DNA from: JBHPHI01 sp042569595
GTDB taxonomy: Bacteria > Patescibacteriota > Microgenomatia > UBA1400 > 2-01-FULL-45-11
Reading direction: 5' to 3'
NCBI GenBank assembly: GCA_042569595.1
Contig: JBHPHI010000020.1
Span: forward strand, 1-16,806
Length of the DNA stretch: 16,806 nucleotides
The notes under the pieces are model-generated. The model had not been told where the DNA came from. It made no database searches and saw only the letters and a list, made by a program, of their open reading frames with translations. How positions within the stretch are numbered: the first letter of the stretch is position 1; every line of letters starts with the position of its first letter. Shown piece by piece: positions 1 to 6,348 of this stretch. Made by a program: the position numbers and the translations under genes.

Positions 1-3000
1 CAGGAGCTTATGGTAACTACACAGGTGGTAATGGAGGCAGTGGAAGAATAGCGGTGCACTACGATGGTTCAATAAGTGGTACCTCTTCCCCATCTTATAC
101 AGTGGATTCTTTAGCCGATGAACACAATCCTTATGAAGTGGTTATCAGTAAAGAGATCAGTACGGATGGTGCAGTTAGTTTCGGAAATATAGAGTGGACC
201 GAGAATCTTGCAACAGGCACAGAGATTCAATTCCAAACTAGAAGTGGTGATTCTACTGATTCTACAGATGGAACATGGGAAGCTTGGGGACCAACAAGTA
301 GTAGTACAACTCTAGAAACAGCTAATACTCACACTAACTGGACTGGTACTAATGCTACTGTAGCGGATGGTGATGTAACTCGAAATATTGATTACTACGA
401 AGATGAAGATGAAGGCACAGCTGGGAATCTAACTAAGTTTACTACTACAGCTGCCGGTGGATTTGCCGAAGCTACTATTGGCTCAACTGACATTAGTAGT
501 AGAGACTACTTAACTATGTGGGTAAGAAGTAGTACTGCAGGTAGTGTGATTACCTTGGGTATTGGAGAGGCAGCAGCTACAGAACAAACTCAGGATGTAA
601 ACATAGTTCAATCTAATGTTTGGCAAAAGGTGTACTGGGATATCAGTGATATCGCAGCAGCCAGTAGAAATGCCATTACTAAACTCAGAGTCACAAGCTC
701 AGAAAACAGTAACGTTGTCTACATAGACAACCTAAATGCTCAGTCTTACTTAACCACTCCAGGTGGATCAACAATTTCATCTACCGCAGACAACTACATT
801 CAATATAGAGCCATACTATCTACCACTGATGTCTTTGAAACCCCCACCCTATCTGAAGTAAGGATTAACTACAACGACGGAGCAGCTCAAGTAGTCAACG
901 ACAGACTAGCCAATCAAAACTACACTGATGAAATTAACCTAGACACGAGATTACGAATTATCACTGATGATCTAGATGACATCAAAACCGACCATATCGA
1001 TAAAGGTGAAACTTCTCTCGCTATGCAGGGAGAATTTAACCCCGGATCAGGTAAAGATGGGGATGTAACTATCTCTTCAAACACAGACATTAACGTGTCT
1101 GATTCCATAACCGGTAGAAATTGCACTGATGGTGGAGATGCCGTTAATTACAATGTCTTAACTCTAACTTCCAATGCAGCCACAATTATCCAGGCACCAT
1201 CTTCAGGTTGTCTCGATCCTGGGGATGAGGTACTTCTGATAAACCTTCAAGGAACCAGCTCCAACTTTGATAACACTGGTAATTATGAAACACTCTTTGT
1301 CGATCACGTAGATAGAGACACCATCTACTTTACTAGTTCCAAGAAAAAATATTACGGAGACAATCTTGACGATGACACAAACCTTGGCCTTACCAACGGC
1401 ACCCAAAGAGTCATGCTTCAAAGAGTGCCTCACTACAATAATCTCACAGTAAACAGTGGTATCAACTTTTATCCAAGTGACTGGGATGGCAACAAAGGCG
1501 GAGTTATCTTCTTTAGAGCCAAAACACATGTTGCAGTCAACGGAACCCTGCATGCAAATAGCAAGGGCTACAGGGGTGGAAGTGGGGGCTCAGCTGCTTA
1601 CGCAGACGGTGGGGAATCTTTCTGTGACGAAGATGGTGGCGGTGATGGTGGTGCTCAAGTAACTACAGGCGGTCAAGTTGGATTATGTGGAGGCGGTGGA
1701 GCTGGAGGGGGTCGTGGAGATCTTAGCACTACCACTAGTGGGGCTGCAGGTAGCGTTAATCTTGGTGGAGGTGGAGGTGGAGGTGGTCGAGGATATGACA
1801 GTACCGGTGAAGCTCAATCATTGCCAGGCGGATCAGGTGGTGGAGGTTATGGATCAGCAGGATTGAACGGTCATGCCTGGGGATCTGCAGGGTCTACAAA
1901 TGGAGTAGATGGGGGCACAAATAGTTCCGGTGCTGGAGGTAATGGCGGACAAGACGCAACCTATGGCGCTGGTGGTGGTGGTGGTGGTGGTGGTACCTAT
2001 GGTGACACCAACCTTGAGCAATTGTATTTTGGTTCTGGGGCAGGAAGGGCCGGATATGGATACTCAGTAGTCGGAGCTAATGGTGGAGATGGTGGAGGAA
2101 TTATCATGATCTCAGCTAAATCAATATCTGCAAATGGATATATTAGCAACGACGGTGGAAGTGGATCTGATAGTGGTGGATCCAACTCTTCCGGATCAGG
2201 TGGTGGGGCTGGTGGATCTATAAAACTTATAGCTGACACTGTAGATCTTGGAGATACTGCACCTAGCGGCATAAAAAGAACTGGAGCATATGGGGGGTCT
2301 GGAAGCTACGGTAATTATATTGGAGGAAACGGAGGAACAGGAAGAATAGCGGTTTACTACGGTACCTCTCAGGGAGGGGCTTCTTATCCCTCTGCACAAG
2401 TCGCCCAAGTTCCCCAACACCCTTACTCTATCTTTGTCTCAGATGAAATACCAACAGCTAATGCCACAGAATACAAAAGATTATCTTGGTGGGCAGATGA
2501 AGGTGCGTTTGGTCAGGTACAGTTACAAACTAGAAGTGGTGAGTCAAACAATAGTACTGATGGTAGTTGGGAGTCATGGAAACCAGTAGTATCGGACACT
2601 AATTATGTAGTTTTAGATAATGCCAACACCCATGGAGATTGGGACTCAAAGAATAGTTCTTTAACTGTGGCTGAGGGAGATGTAACTCGTGATGTTAACT
2701 TCTACGAAGATGAGGATGAATCAACAGCTGGAAACTTAACCAAGTTTACAGCCACCACCAGTGACAATCCTATGTACGCAGAAAATAGAATTGCTGGAAC
2801 TGACTTAACTAATTATGACTTCTTAACTTTGTGGGCCTATGCTGATATGGCTGGAGATGTCATTAAAGTAGGGTTTGGTGAAACAACTTCAAACGAACAT
2901 GAAGCCTTGTTTAAGATAGATGCATCAGAAACCTGGCAAAAAATATACTGGGACATTAGTCACATTCCAGACCATGAAAAAGACGAGGTTAGAAACTTAA

Positions 3001-5237
3001 GGATTACAGCTACGGGTAGCAATTATGATCTGTATGTCGACAGCATAGAAGCAGAAAGACTAATGAATGATCCAGCTGGATCCGTGATTAAGAGTACTCC
3101 TAATGAATATCTTCAGTATAGAATCATCATGACTTCCACAGAAGTGGGTCACTTCCCCACTTTATACAATGTTGAGGCTGAATGGAGTAATGGTTTTAAG
3201 ATTGAGCAAACAGATAGTAATCACGTTAGGCTATACAACATGACGGGGGAAGAACAACAGTTAAGACTTGATGCGATTGTGTTTGGAGCTGACCTTGCAG
3301 AATGGTACACAGTGGAAGATGAGTCAATTGAAGGTGGAGATCTTGTAGCTCTAAGTGGTGAAATGGATAGTTTTGGTGTTCCAGTGTTAAGGAAGGCCAT
3401 GGGTGGAGATGATGAGGGGTTAATAGGAGCAATTTCGACTCAGGCTGGTAAAGAGCTAGGTCTTCCAGCTGAAAATAGAAGGTTATTGGGATTGTCAGGT
3501 AGGATTCCGTTTAAGATGGATCCTGATTCCCCTGCAGTTAGTACTGGTGGTTACTTAACAGCCTCACCCAATAAACCAGGGTATGCGTTTAAGGCAAGTC
3601 CTGGAGATGTAGTTGTAGGTAAGGTTATGCAATCATGGAAGGCTCCAGTTGATCAGGAGTCTGGTGAGGTAATAAGAGATGAAGACTCCTTCGTTCTAAC
3701 TTATGTCATCCAACCTCAATCAGCTCCTGTGTTTAATGCAGATGTTTTAGGCTTCTTCGTTCTAGAAAAGATGGGTGATGGTTACTATAGTGTTAAGAAT
3801 ACTGCTACAGATACTGTAATAAAGCCTGTGACTACCCTAGCCTCAGCCGTAATTGGAAACTTGGAAGTGGGATATGCAGGAGTTCAAGAGCTAGTCGCCT
3901 CCCAATCCATTAGATCTCCACTTGTTGAAGCAGAGACTGTTGAGACTAAAGAAGTAGCAGCCGACATCATCTCTCCTTTAACTAGTGATACCTTAATCGT
4001 TGATCTTTACAATGAAGAGTCTAGTGAGTCAGGGACCTTGGCCGTTACTGGTGGAGACGTAACCATAGAAGAGGACTTGGAGGTTGCTGGAAACACCAGG
4101 CTAGAAAACCTTGTAGCCAAAGCTGCAAAACTTAATCAGGCTGAGGCAGAGAAGTTGAAGGCTGACGAGTTGGAAGCTAAAAGACTTAAAGCTGAAGGAT
4201 TAGAAGCCGGTGAAGCTACTGTGTCAGGTACTTTGTATGCAGAAAATATAGAGAGTGGTACTCTTGATGCTCAGTCTACAAGGATTGCCTATCTTGAATC
4301 ATTAGGAGAAGAACAAAAGAGTGACTTTGAGGTCTTAAGGAGTAGTCTAGAGGCCTTAAGGAATACAGAGGATACTAGTTCTCTACCAGAAGCTACTTTG
4401 GATAGTGGTGGTGATGATGGTGATGTAGATGGGGTAATCACAGATGAAGATCTTTTAGCAGAGATTATAGCTGACACTGCTACTTACTCAGCTACTATCG
4501 CAGAAGACATAGAAAGCACGGATGACAACTTAGCTTCACTTCTTAACACCACAGAAGACTTAACACCTTTAGAGCTTGGATCCATTAGTCTGCAAAGCTT
4601 TGATAGTAAGACGGGAAACATTAGCACTCTTATGGTCCCAGACCAAGCTATCATCAATCACCTATCTATCTCTCAAACAGCAGTAGTAGCAGACAATCTC
4701 CTTATCAACTCCCAATCCATCCAGACTCTACAAACTGATACTCTCTTCTTACAACCCACTGGAGGCAACATCAACCTAGCTGCTTCCACCTTAACCATAG
4801 ACTCAACAGGGCGAGTACAAATAAACGGAGACCTAACCGTATCAGGAACAATAGCTGCAAAAGACGTCAAATCAGAGGGGTTAGAATCAAACACTGCTAC
4901 AGTCAGCGCTATCATTGCCGAAGCTCTCACTAGTGGTAGCCTCGACACTGCCACCATCAGCAGCACTCTACTTAACACCACTCAGATAACTATAGCCACC
5001 AGTAGCGCCAGTCCAGAAAATAACACCATTGGAACAGCCATCTTACCAAAAGGAATCACCCAAATATTAGTTCCAGCCAAAGCCGCTAGTAGAAAATCCA
5101 AAGTATTCGTCACTCCCACCACCATCACAGATCAAATCATCACCGTCACTCAAGTCATTCCAGGTCAAGGGTTCCTTCTAGAAACCGCACTACCGGGAAC
5201 TAAAGACCTCACCTTCAACTGGTGGATCATCAATTAA
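1..5237 (+). CDS. Giant glycine-rich surface protein with duplicated beta-sandwich modules (5' partial)
   Basis: The frame is open from base 3, so the protein begins left of the window; the GTG at 54 is an internal Val. Residues here are numbered from 54. Order: first beta-sandwich copy (about 1-275), beta region (about 290-490), Gly-rich beta-helix-like region (about 500-770, with a run of eight Gly), second beta-sandwich copy (about 785-1050), an ADLAEWY-type module (about 1075-1230), a helical, period-5 Lys/Glu/Leu/Ala stretch (about 1340-1450), beta-strand repeats, and a final module (1670-1727) ending FNWWIIN. The sandwich copies resemble carbohydrate-binding jelly rolls (WQKxYWDIS, then a late YxDxx strand). 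The ADLAEWY module recalls phage tail-fibre/pre-neck appendage modules. No LPxTG motif or C-terminal membrane helix is visible, so the anchoring mode is unknown. It is probably an adhesin or cell-envelope filament. It converges with the tiny-gene operon, 14 nt away. Confidence 0.88.
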   Translation, partial: GAYGNYTGGNGGSGRIAVHYDGSISGTSSPSYTVDSLADEHNPYEVVISKEISTDGAVSFGNIEWTENLATGTEIQFQTRSGDSTDSTDGTWEAWGPTSSSTTLETANTHTNWTGTNATVADGDVTRNIDYYEDEDEGTAGNLTKFTTTAAGGFAEATIGSTDISSRDYLTMWVRSSTAGSVITLGIGEAAATEQTQDVNIVQSNVWQKVYWDISDIAAASRNAITKLRVTSSENSNVVYIDNLNAQSYLTTPGGSTISSTADNYIQYRAILSTTDVFETPTLSEVRINYNDGAAQVVNDRLANQNYTDEINLDTRLRIITDDLDDIKTDHIDKGETSLAMQGEFNPGSGKDGDVTISSNTDINVSDSITGRNCTDGGDAVNYNVLTLTSNAATIIQAPSSGCLDPGDEVLLINLQGTSSNFDNTGNYETLFVDHVDRDTIYFTSSKKKYYGDNLDDDTNLGLTNGTQRVMLQRVPHYNNLTVNSGINFYPSDWDGNKGGVIFFRAKTHVAVNGTLHANSKGYRGGSGGSAAYADGGESFCDEDGGGDGGAQVTTGGQVGLCGGGGAGGGRGDLSTTTSGAAGSVNLGGGGGGGGRGYDSTGEAQSLPGGSGGGGYGSAGLNGHAWGSAGSTNGVDGGTNSSGAGGNGGQDATYGAGGGGGGGGTYGDTNLEQLYFGSGAGRAGYGYSVVGANGGDGGGIIMISAKSISANGYISNDGGSGSDSGGSNSSGSGGGAGGSIKLIADTVDLGDTAPSGIKRTGAYGGSGSYGNYIGGNGGTGRIAVYYGTSQGGASYPSAQVAQVPQHPYSIFVSDEIPTANATEYKRLSWWADEGAFGQVQLQTRSGESNNSTDGSWESWKPVVSDTNYVVLDNANTHGDWDSKNSSLTVAEGDVTRDVNFYEDEDESTAGNLTKFTATTSDNPMYAENRIAGTDLTNYDFLTLWAYADMAGDVIKVGFGETTSNEHEALFKIDASETWQKIYWDISHIPDHEKDEVRNLRITATGSNYDLYVDSIEAERLMNDPAGSVIKSTPNEYLQYRIIMTSTEVGHFPTLYNVEAEWSNGFKIEQTDSNHVRLYNMTGEEQQLRLDAIVFGADLAEWYTVEDESIEGGDLVALSGEMDSFGVPVLRKAMGGDDEGLIGAISTQAGKELGLPAENRRLLGLSGRIPFKMDPDSPAVSTGGYLTASPNKPGYAFKASPGDVVVGKVMQSWKAPVDQESGEVIRDEDSFVLTYVIQPQSAPVFNADVLGFFVLEKMGDGYYSVKNTATDTVIKPVTTLASAVIGNLEVGYAGVQELVASQSIRSPLVEAETVETKEVAADIISPLTSDTLIVDLYNEESSESGTLAVTGGDVTIEEDLEVAGNTRLENLVAKAAKLNQAEAEKLKADELEAKRLKAEGLEAGEATVSGTLYAENIESGTLDAQSTRIAYLESLGEEQKSDFEVLRSSLEALRNTEDTSSLPEATLDSGGDDGDVDGVITDEDLLAEIIADTATYSATIAEDIESTDDNLASLLNTTEDLTPLELGSISLQSFDSKTGNISTLMVPDQAIINHLSISQTAVVADNLLINSQSIQTLQTDTLFLQPTGGNINLAASTLTIDSTGRVQINGDLTVSGTIAAKDVKSEGLESNTATVSAIIAEALTSGSLDTATISSTLLNTTQITIATSSASPENNTIGTAILPKGITQILVPAKAASRKSKVFVTPTTITDQIITVTQVIPGQGFLLETALPGTKDLTFNWWIIN
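3..881 (+). repeat. Large intragenic repeat, copy 1
   Basis: This segment encodes the end of a Gly-rich region (NGGSGRIAV) and a full beta-sandwich module. It is repeated in the same gene at about 2283-3192. The Val codon at 54 matches the one at 2352, giving a period of 2298 nt (766 codons). Shared protein landmarks are TRSG, STDG, ANTH, GDVTR, YEDEDE, TAGNLTKFT, WQK and YWDIS. The copies have diverged at nucleotide level, so the duplication is old or kept at protein level only. Confidence 0.8.
1971..1994 (+). repeat. (GGT)8 in-frame microsatellite encoding poly-Gly
   Basis: Eight perfect GGT units in the Gly codon phase of the giant surface gene. Slippage by whole units would lengthen or shorten the Gly run without a frameshift. 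A less regular GGA/GGT run lies near 1762-1785. Confidence 0.9.
2283..3192 (+). repeat. Large intragenic repeat, copy 2
   Basis: Second copy of the module at 3-881. It differs by a six-residue insertion near its start (GGSGSY) and by substitutions throughout. The landmarks GDVTR, YEDEDE, TAGNLTKFT and YWDIS stay in order. A Gly-rich beta-helix-like region precedes each copy, so the real unit is Gly-rich region plus sandwich. More copies may lie upstream of the window. Confidence 0.8.
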
Positions 5238-5251
5238 CTTCTCAAAGAAAA

Positions 5252-5455
5252 TTACCCATTCTCATACACTCGCCCAAAACCACCAGCTTCTTCATCGCTT
5301 AACCCGTTAGTAGCATCAAGAAAAAACTTCTCCTCTTCGCTGGCTTCAGCTCCGGGACCCTCTACTTGCATCATGCGGATATCACTACTCGAATAACCCA
5401 TGCTTGTTAGCTTATCTATATCTCTGGGAGTGAGACCTGGATCAATCTCGCTCAT
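5252..5455 (-). CDS. Small acidic protein, 67 aa, unknown function
   Basis: Starts MSEIDPGLTPRDIDKL and ends GRVYENG. The ATG at 5455 is preferred over an in-frame GTG at 5476 because AAAGGA lies 6 nt upstream of it. There are about 15 Asp/Glu against 5 Lys/Arg, no membrane segment and no Cys. The N-terminal half (LTPRDIDKLTSMGYSSSDIRMM) looks like two short helices, loosely like a UBA-type fold, but I assign no family. It overlaps the end of the 53-aa ORF by 14 nt in another frame, a sign of translational coupling. It is the last gene of the tiny-gene operon and converges with the giant surface gene. Confidence 0.65.
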   Translation of the reverse strand: MSEIDPGLTPRDIDKLTSMGYSSSDIRMMQVEGPGAEASEEEKFFLDATNGLSDEEAGGFGRVYENG

Positions 5456-5603
5456 TCTCCATCCTTTCGTTTCCACTGTTTGCCACTACTTTTATCAACG
5501 GCATCGCATCTACTTCCTCCGGTATCAAATCCCACAGCTGACTCAATCTATCAACTCCAACATCTTTTACTGGCATACCTCTTGATAAATCTCTTTCTTT
5601 CAT
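5442..5603 (-). CDS. Small protein, 53 aa, unknown function
   Basis: Starts MKERDLSRGMPVKDVG and ends NERMENERD, stop TGA. The ATG at 5603 follows GAGG with a 5-nt spacer. The middle (LSQLWDLIPEEVDAMPLIKVV) would form an amphipathic helix. No family recognised. It lies 32 nt downstream of the 58-aa ORF and overlaps the 67-aa ORF by 14 nt. Support comes from the ribosome-binding site, the overlap and the shared strand; without homologues it remains a prediction. Confidence 0.55.
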   Translation of the reverse strand: MKERDLSRGMPVKDVGVDRLSQLWDLIPEEVDAMPLIKVVANSGNERMENERD

Positions 5604-5635
5604 CACCACCTCATTAAAGATTGTATTTCCATTTT

Positions 5636-5812
5636 TTATTCCTTTTCCTCTAAATCTTCTTCCACCTTCATGTTTGCCAAATCATCCGCATTTGGTCCCC
5701 GAAGGTTATCCAAGTACATATCTTCGCCGAGCCGCTCTTCTGCGTCTTGCAACATTTCATTCACAAATCCACTTGGATCAGAATGCATTGCGTGTTGGGC
5801 AGGGTCTGTCAT
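5636..5812 (-). CDS. Small strongly acidic protein, 58 aa, unknown function
   Basis: Starts MTDPAQHAMHSDPSGF and ends KVEEDLEEKE, stop TAA. AAAGGA precedes the ATG at 5812 with an 8-nt spacer. It has 17 Asp/Glu against 4 Lys/Arg, no Cys and no membrane segment, and is probably mostly helical and cytosolic. The ribosome-binding site lies at the edge of one copy of a 50-nt-spaced direct repeat (5824-5896). No family recognised. Confidence 0.6.
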   Translation of the reverse strand: MTDPAQHAMHSDPSGFVNEMLQDAEERLGEDMYLDNLRGPNADDLANMKVEEDLEEKE

Positions 5813-5823
5813 TTTAATATTCC

Positions 5824-5896
5824 TTTCTATAAACTTGTGTATCTTTTTATTGATTAATATATTTAAATATCTTTTTCTATAAACTTGTATATCTTT
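5824..5896 (-). repeat. Pair of ~22-nt direct repeats, 50 nt apart
   Basis: On the plus strand TTTCTATAAACTTGTGTATC at 5824 and TTTCTATAAACTTGTATATC at 5874 differ at one position; the match continues into the following T-run. On the coding (minus) strand, one copy ends the 18-aa ORF and the other supplies the GAAAGGA of the 58-aa gene. The 28 nt between are almost pure A/T. This could be a local duplication or paired operator sites; about 80 nt here are without a gene. Confidence 0.75.
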
Positions 5897-5951
5897 ATAA
5901 GATTAGCATTTTGTAACACTCCATCTCACTATCTATAAAATATATCCTCAT
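5895..5951 (-). CDS. Micro-ORF, 18 aa, possible leader or coupling peptide
   Basis: Encodes MRIYFIDSEMECYKMLIL then TAA. Its ATG shares one base with the TGA of the 39-aa ORF (TGATG) and is preceded by a consensus GGAGG with a 7-nt spacer. Very short and unrecognised. It may be a genuine microprotein, a translational-coupling device, or the remnant of a longer gene cut off at the direct repeat. The strong ribosome-binding site is the only solid evidence. Confidence 0.4.
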   Translation of the reverse strand: MRIYFIDSEMECYKMLIL

Positions 5952-6070
5952 CAAATTACCTCCGCATTCGCTATGCTCTCTATAGAAACCTCACTTCCCC
6001 ACCAATTCTCGCTAAACAAATCCTCTGGATATATTCCTACGTATTGATCTTCGACTTGGGCAGATTTCAT
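5951..6070 (-). CDS. Small acidic protein, 39 aa, unknown function
   Basis: Starts MKSAQVEDQYVGIYPEDLF and ends SIANAEVI, stop TGA. AAGGA precedes the ATG at 6070 with a 7-nt spacer, and that SD overlaps the TAA of the 42-aa ORF (TAAGGA), as expected for coupled genes. Acidic, with a Trp-Trp pair in the middle and no membrane segment. No family recognised. Confidence 0.5.
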   Translation of the reverse strand: MKSAQVEDQYVGIYPEDLFSENWWGSEVSIESIANAEVI

Positions 6071-6080
6071 TTATGTTTCC

Positions 6081-6209
6081 TTAAATCCTAACTAATAACG
6101 AACTAATTCTTCCTAACATCCTATAAACAATTATGTCTATATCATTTTCGGAGAATTTCTCATTATTCTCCCCTGGTTTACCAGGCTCTTGGGCAGTTAT
6201 ATTTTGCAT
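6081..6209 (-). CDS. Small protein, 42 aa, first gene of tiny-gene operon
   Basis: Starts MQNITAQEPGKPGENNEKF and ends RISSLLVRI, stop TAA. The ATG at 6209 (AGGA with 5-nt spacer) is chosen over upstream starts because a promoter lies at 6240-6269, so longer versions would begin upstream of the mRNA. Charged Pro/Gly-containing N-terminus, then a helix-forming C-terminal half. The EPGKPGE codons form a perfect CCTGG-TTTA-CCAGG hairpin at 6172-6185. No family recognised. Confidence 0.5.
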   Translation of the reverse strand: MQNITAQEPGKPGENNEKFSENDIDIIVYRMLGRISSLLVRI

Positions 6210-6215
6210 ATATAT

Positions 6216-6260
6216 CCTGTAATAATTTATACTATATCCAACATAGCAAAATATTACAGG
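6216..6260. repeat. Inverted repeat CCTGTAATA / TATTACAGG around the promoter
   Basis: Perfect 9-bp arms at 6216-6224 and 6252-6260, 27 nt apart. One arm sits in the -35/-10 spacer of the tiny-gene promoter, the other covers the ribosome-binding site of the first gene. The upstream arm precedes the predicted transcript start, so a DNA operator bound at two half-sites fits better than an RNA hairpin. Confidence 0.6.
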
Positions 6261-6269
6261 ACGTGTCAA
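6240..6269 (-). promoter_or_regulatory. Promoter of the tiny-gene operon
   Basis: On the minus strand: TTGACA (6269-6264), 18-nt spacer, then TATGTT (6245-6240) with an extended -10 TG one base upstream. The predicted transcript starts near 6233, leaving a leader of about 24 nt before the 42-aa ORF. Confidence 0.6.
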
Positions 6270-6292
6270 CTATCAATTTAGCCTGGTAAAAC

Positions 6293-6310
6293 AAATTGCA
6301 TTCGCAATTT
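6293..6310 (-). terminator. Weak hairpin downstream of leuS
   Basis: Perfect 7-bp stem AAATTGC / GCAATTT with a 4-nt loop, followed on the minus strand by GTTTTA. It lies 39 nt past the leuS stop. The stem is AT-rich and the T-tract is short, so termination may be partial and leuS transcripts could run into the tiny-gene operon. Confidence 0.4.
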
Positions 6311-6348
6311 ATATATAAATCATCAAAATACTATAGGAAAAACATTAT

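Noticed and set aside
54..56. GTG as the start of the giant surface protein
   Set aside because: The frame is open to the left edge and the upstream codons match the residues preceding the same point in the second repeat copy, so this is an internal Val.
1560..2340. CRISPR or tandem-repeat array in the Gly-rich segment
   Set aside because: No constant repeat with spacers; the pattern is codon-level Gly repetition within one reading frame.
1203..2420. Several open frames on both strands within the Gly-rich region
   Set aside because: Products rich in Pro or in Val-Glu-Val-Glu are by-products of GGN codon repeats in the real frame.
5100..5237. Sortase-type or membrane anchor at the end of the giant surface protein
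   Set aside because: No LPxTG, no hydrophobic helix and no basic tail; the protein ends in a beta-type FNWWIIN module.
5442..6070. Alternative genetic code with TGA read as Gly
   Set aside because: Reading TGA as Gly would fuse tiny ORFs across clear SD and start signals; the large genes need no recoding.
6172..6185. CCTGG-TTTA-CCAGG hairpin as a terminator
   Set aside because: It lies inside the 42-aa coding frame and has no following T-tract; it probably reflects the EPGKPG codons.
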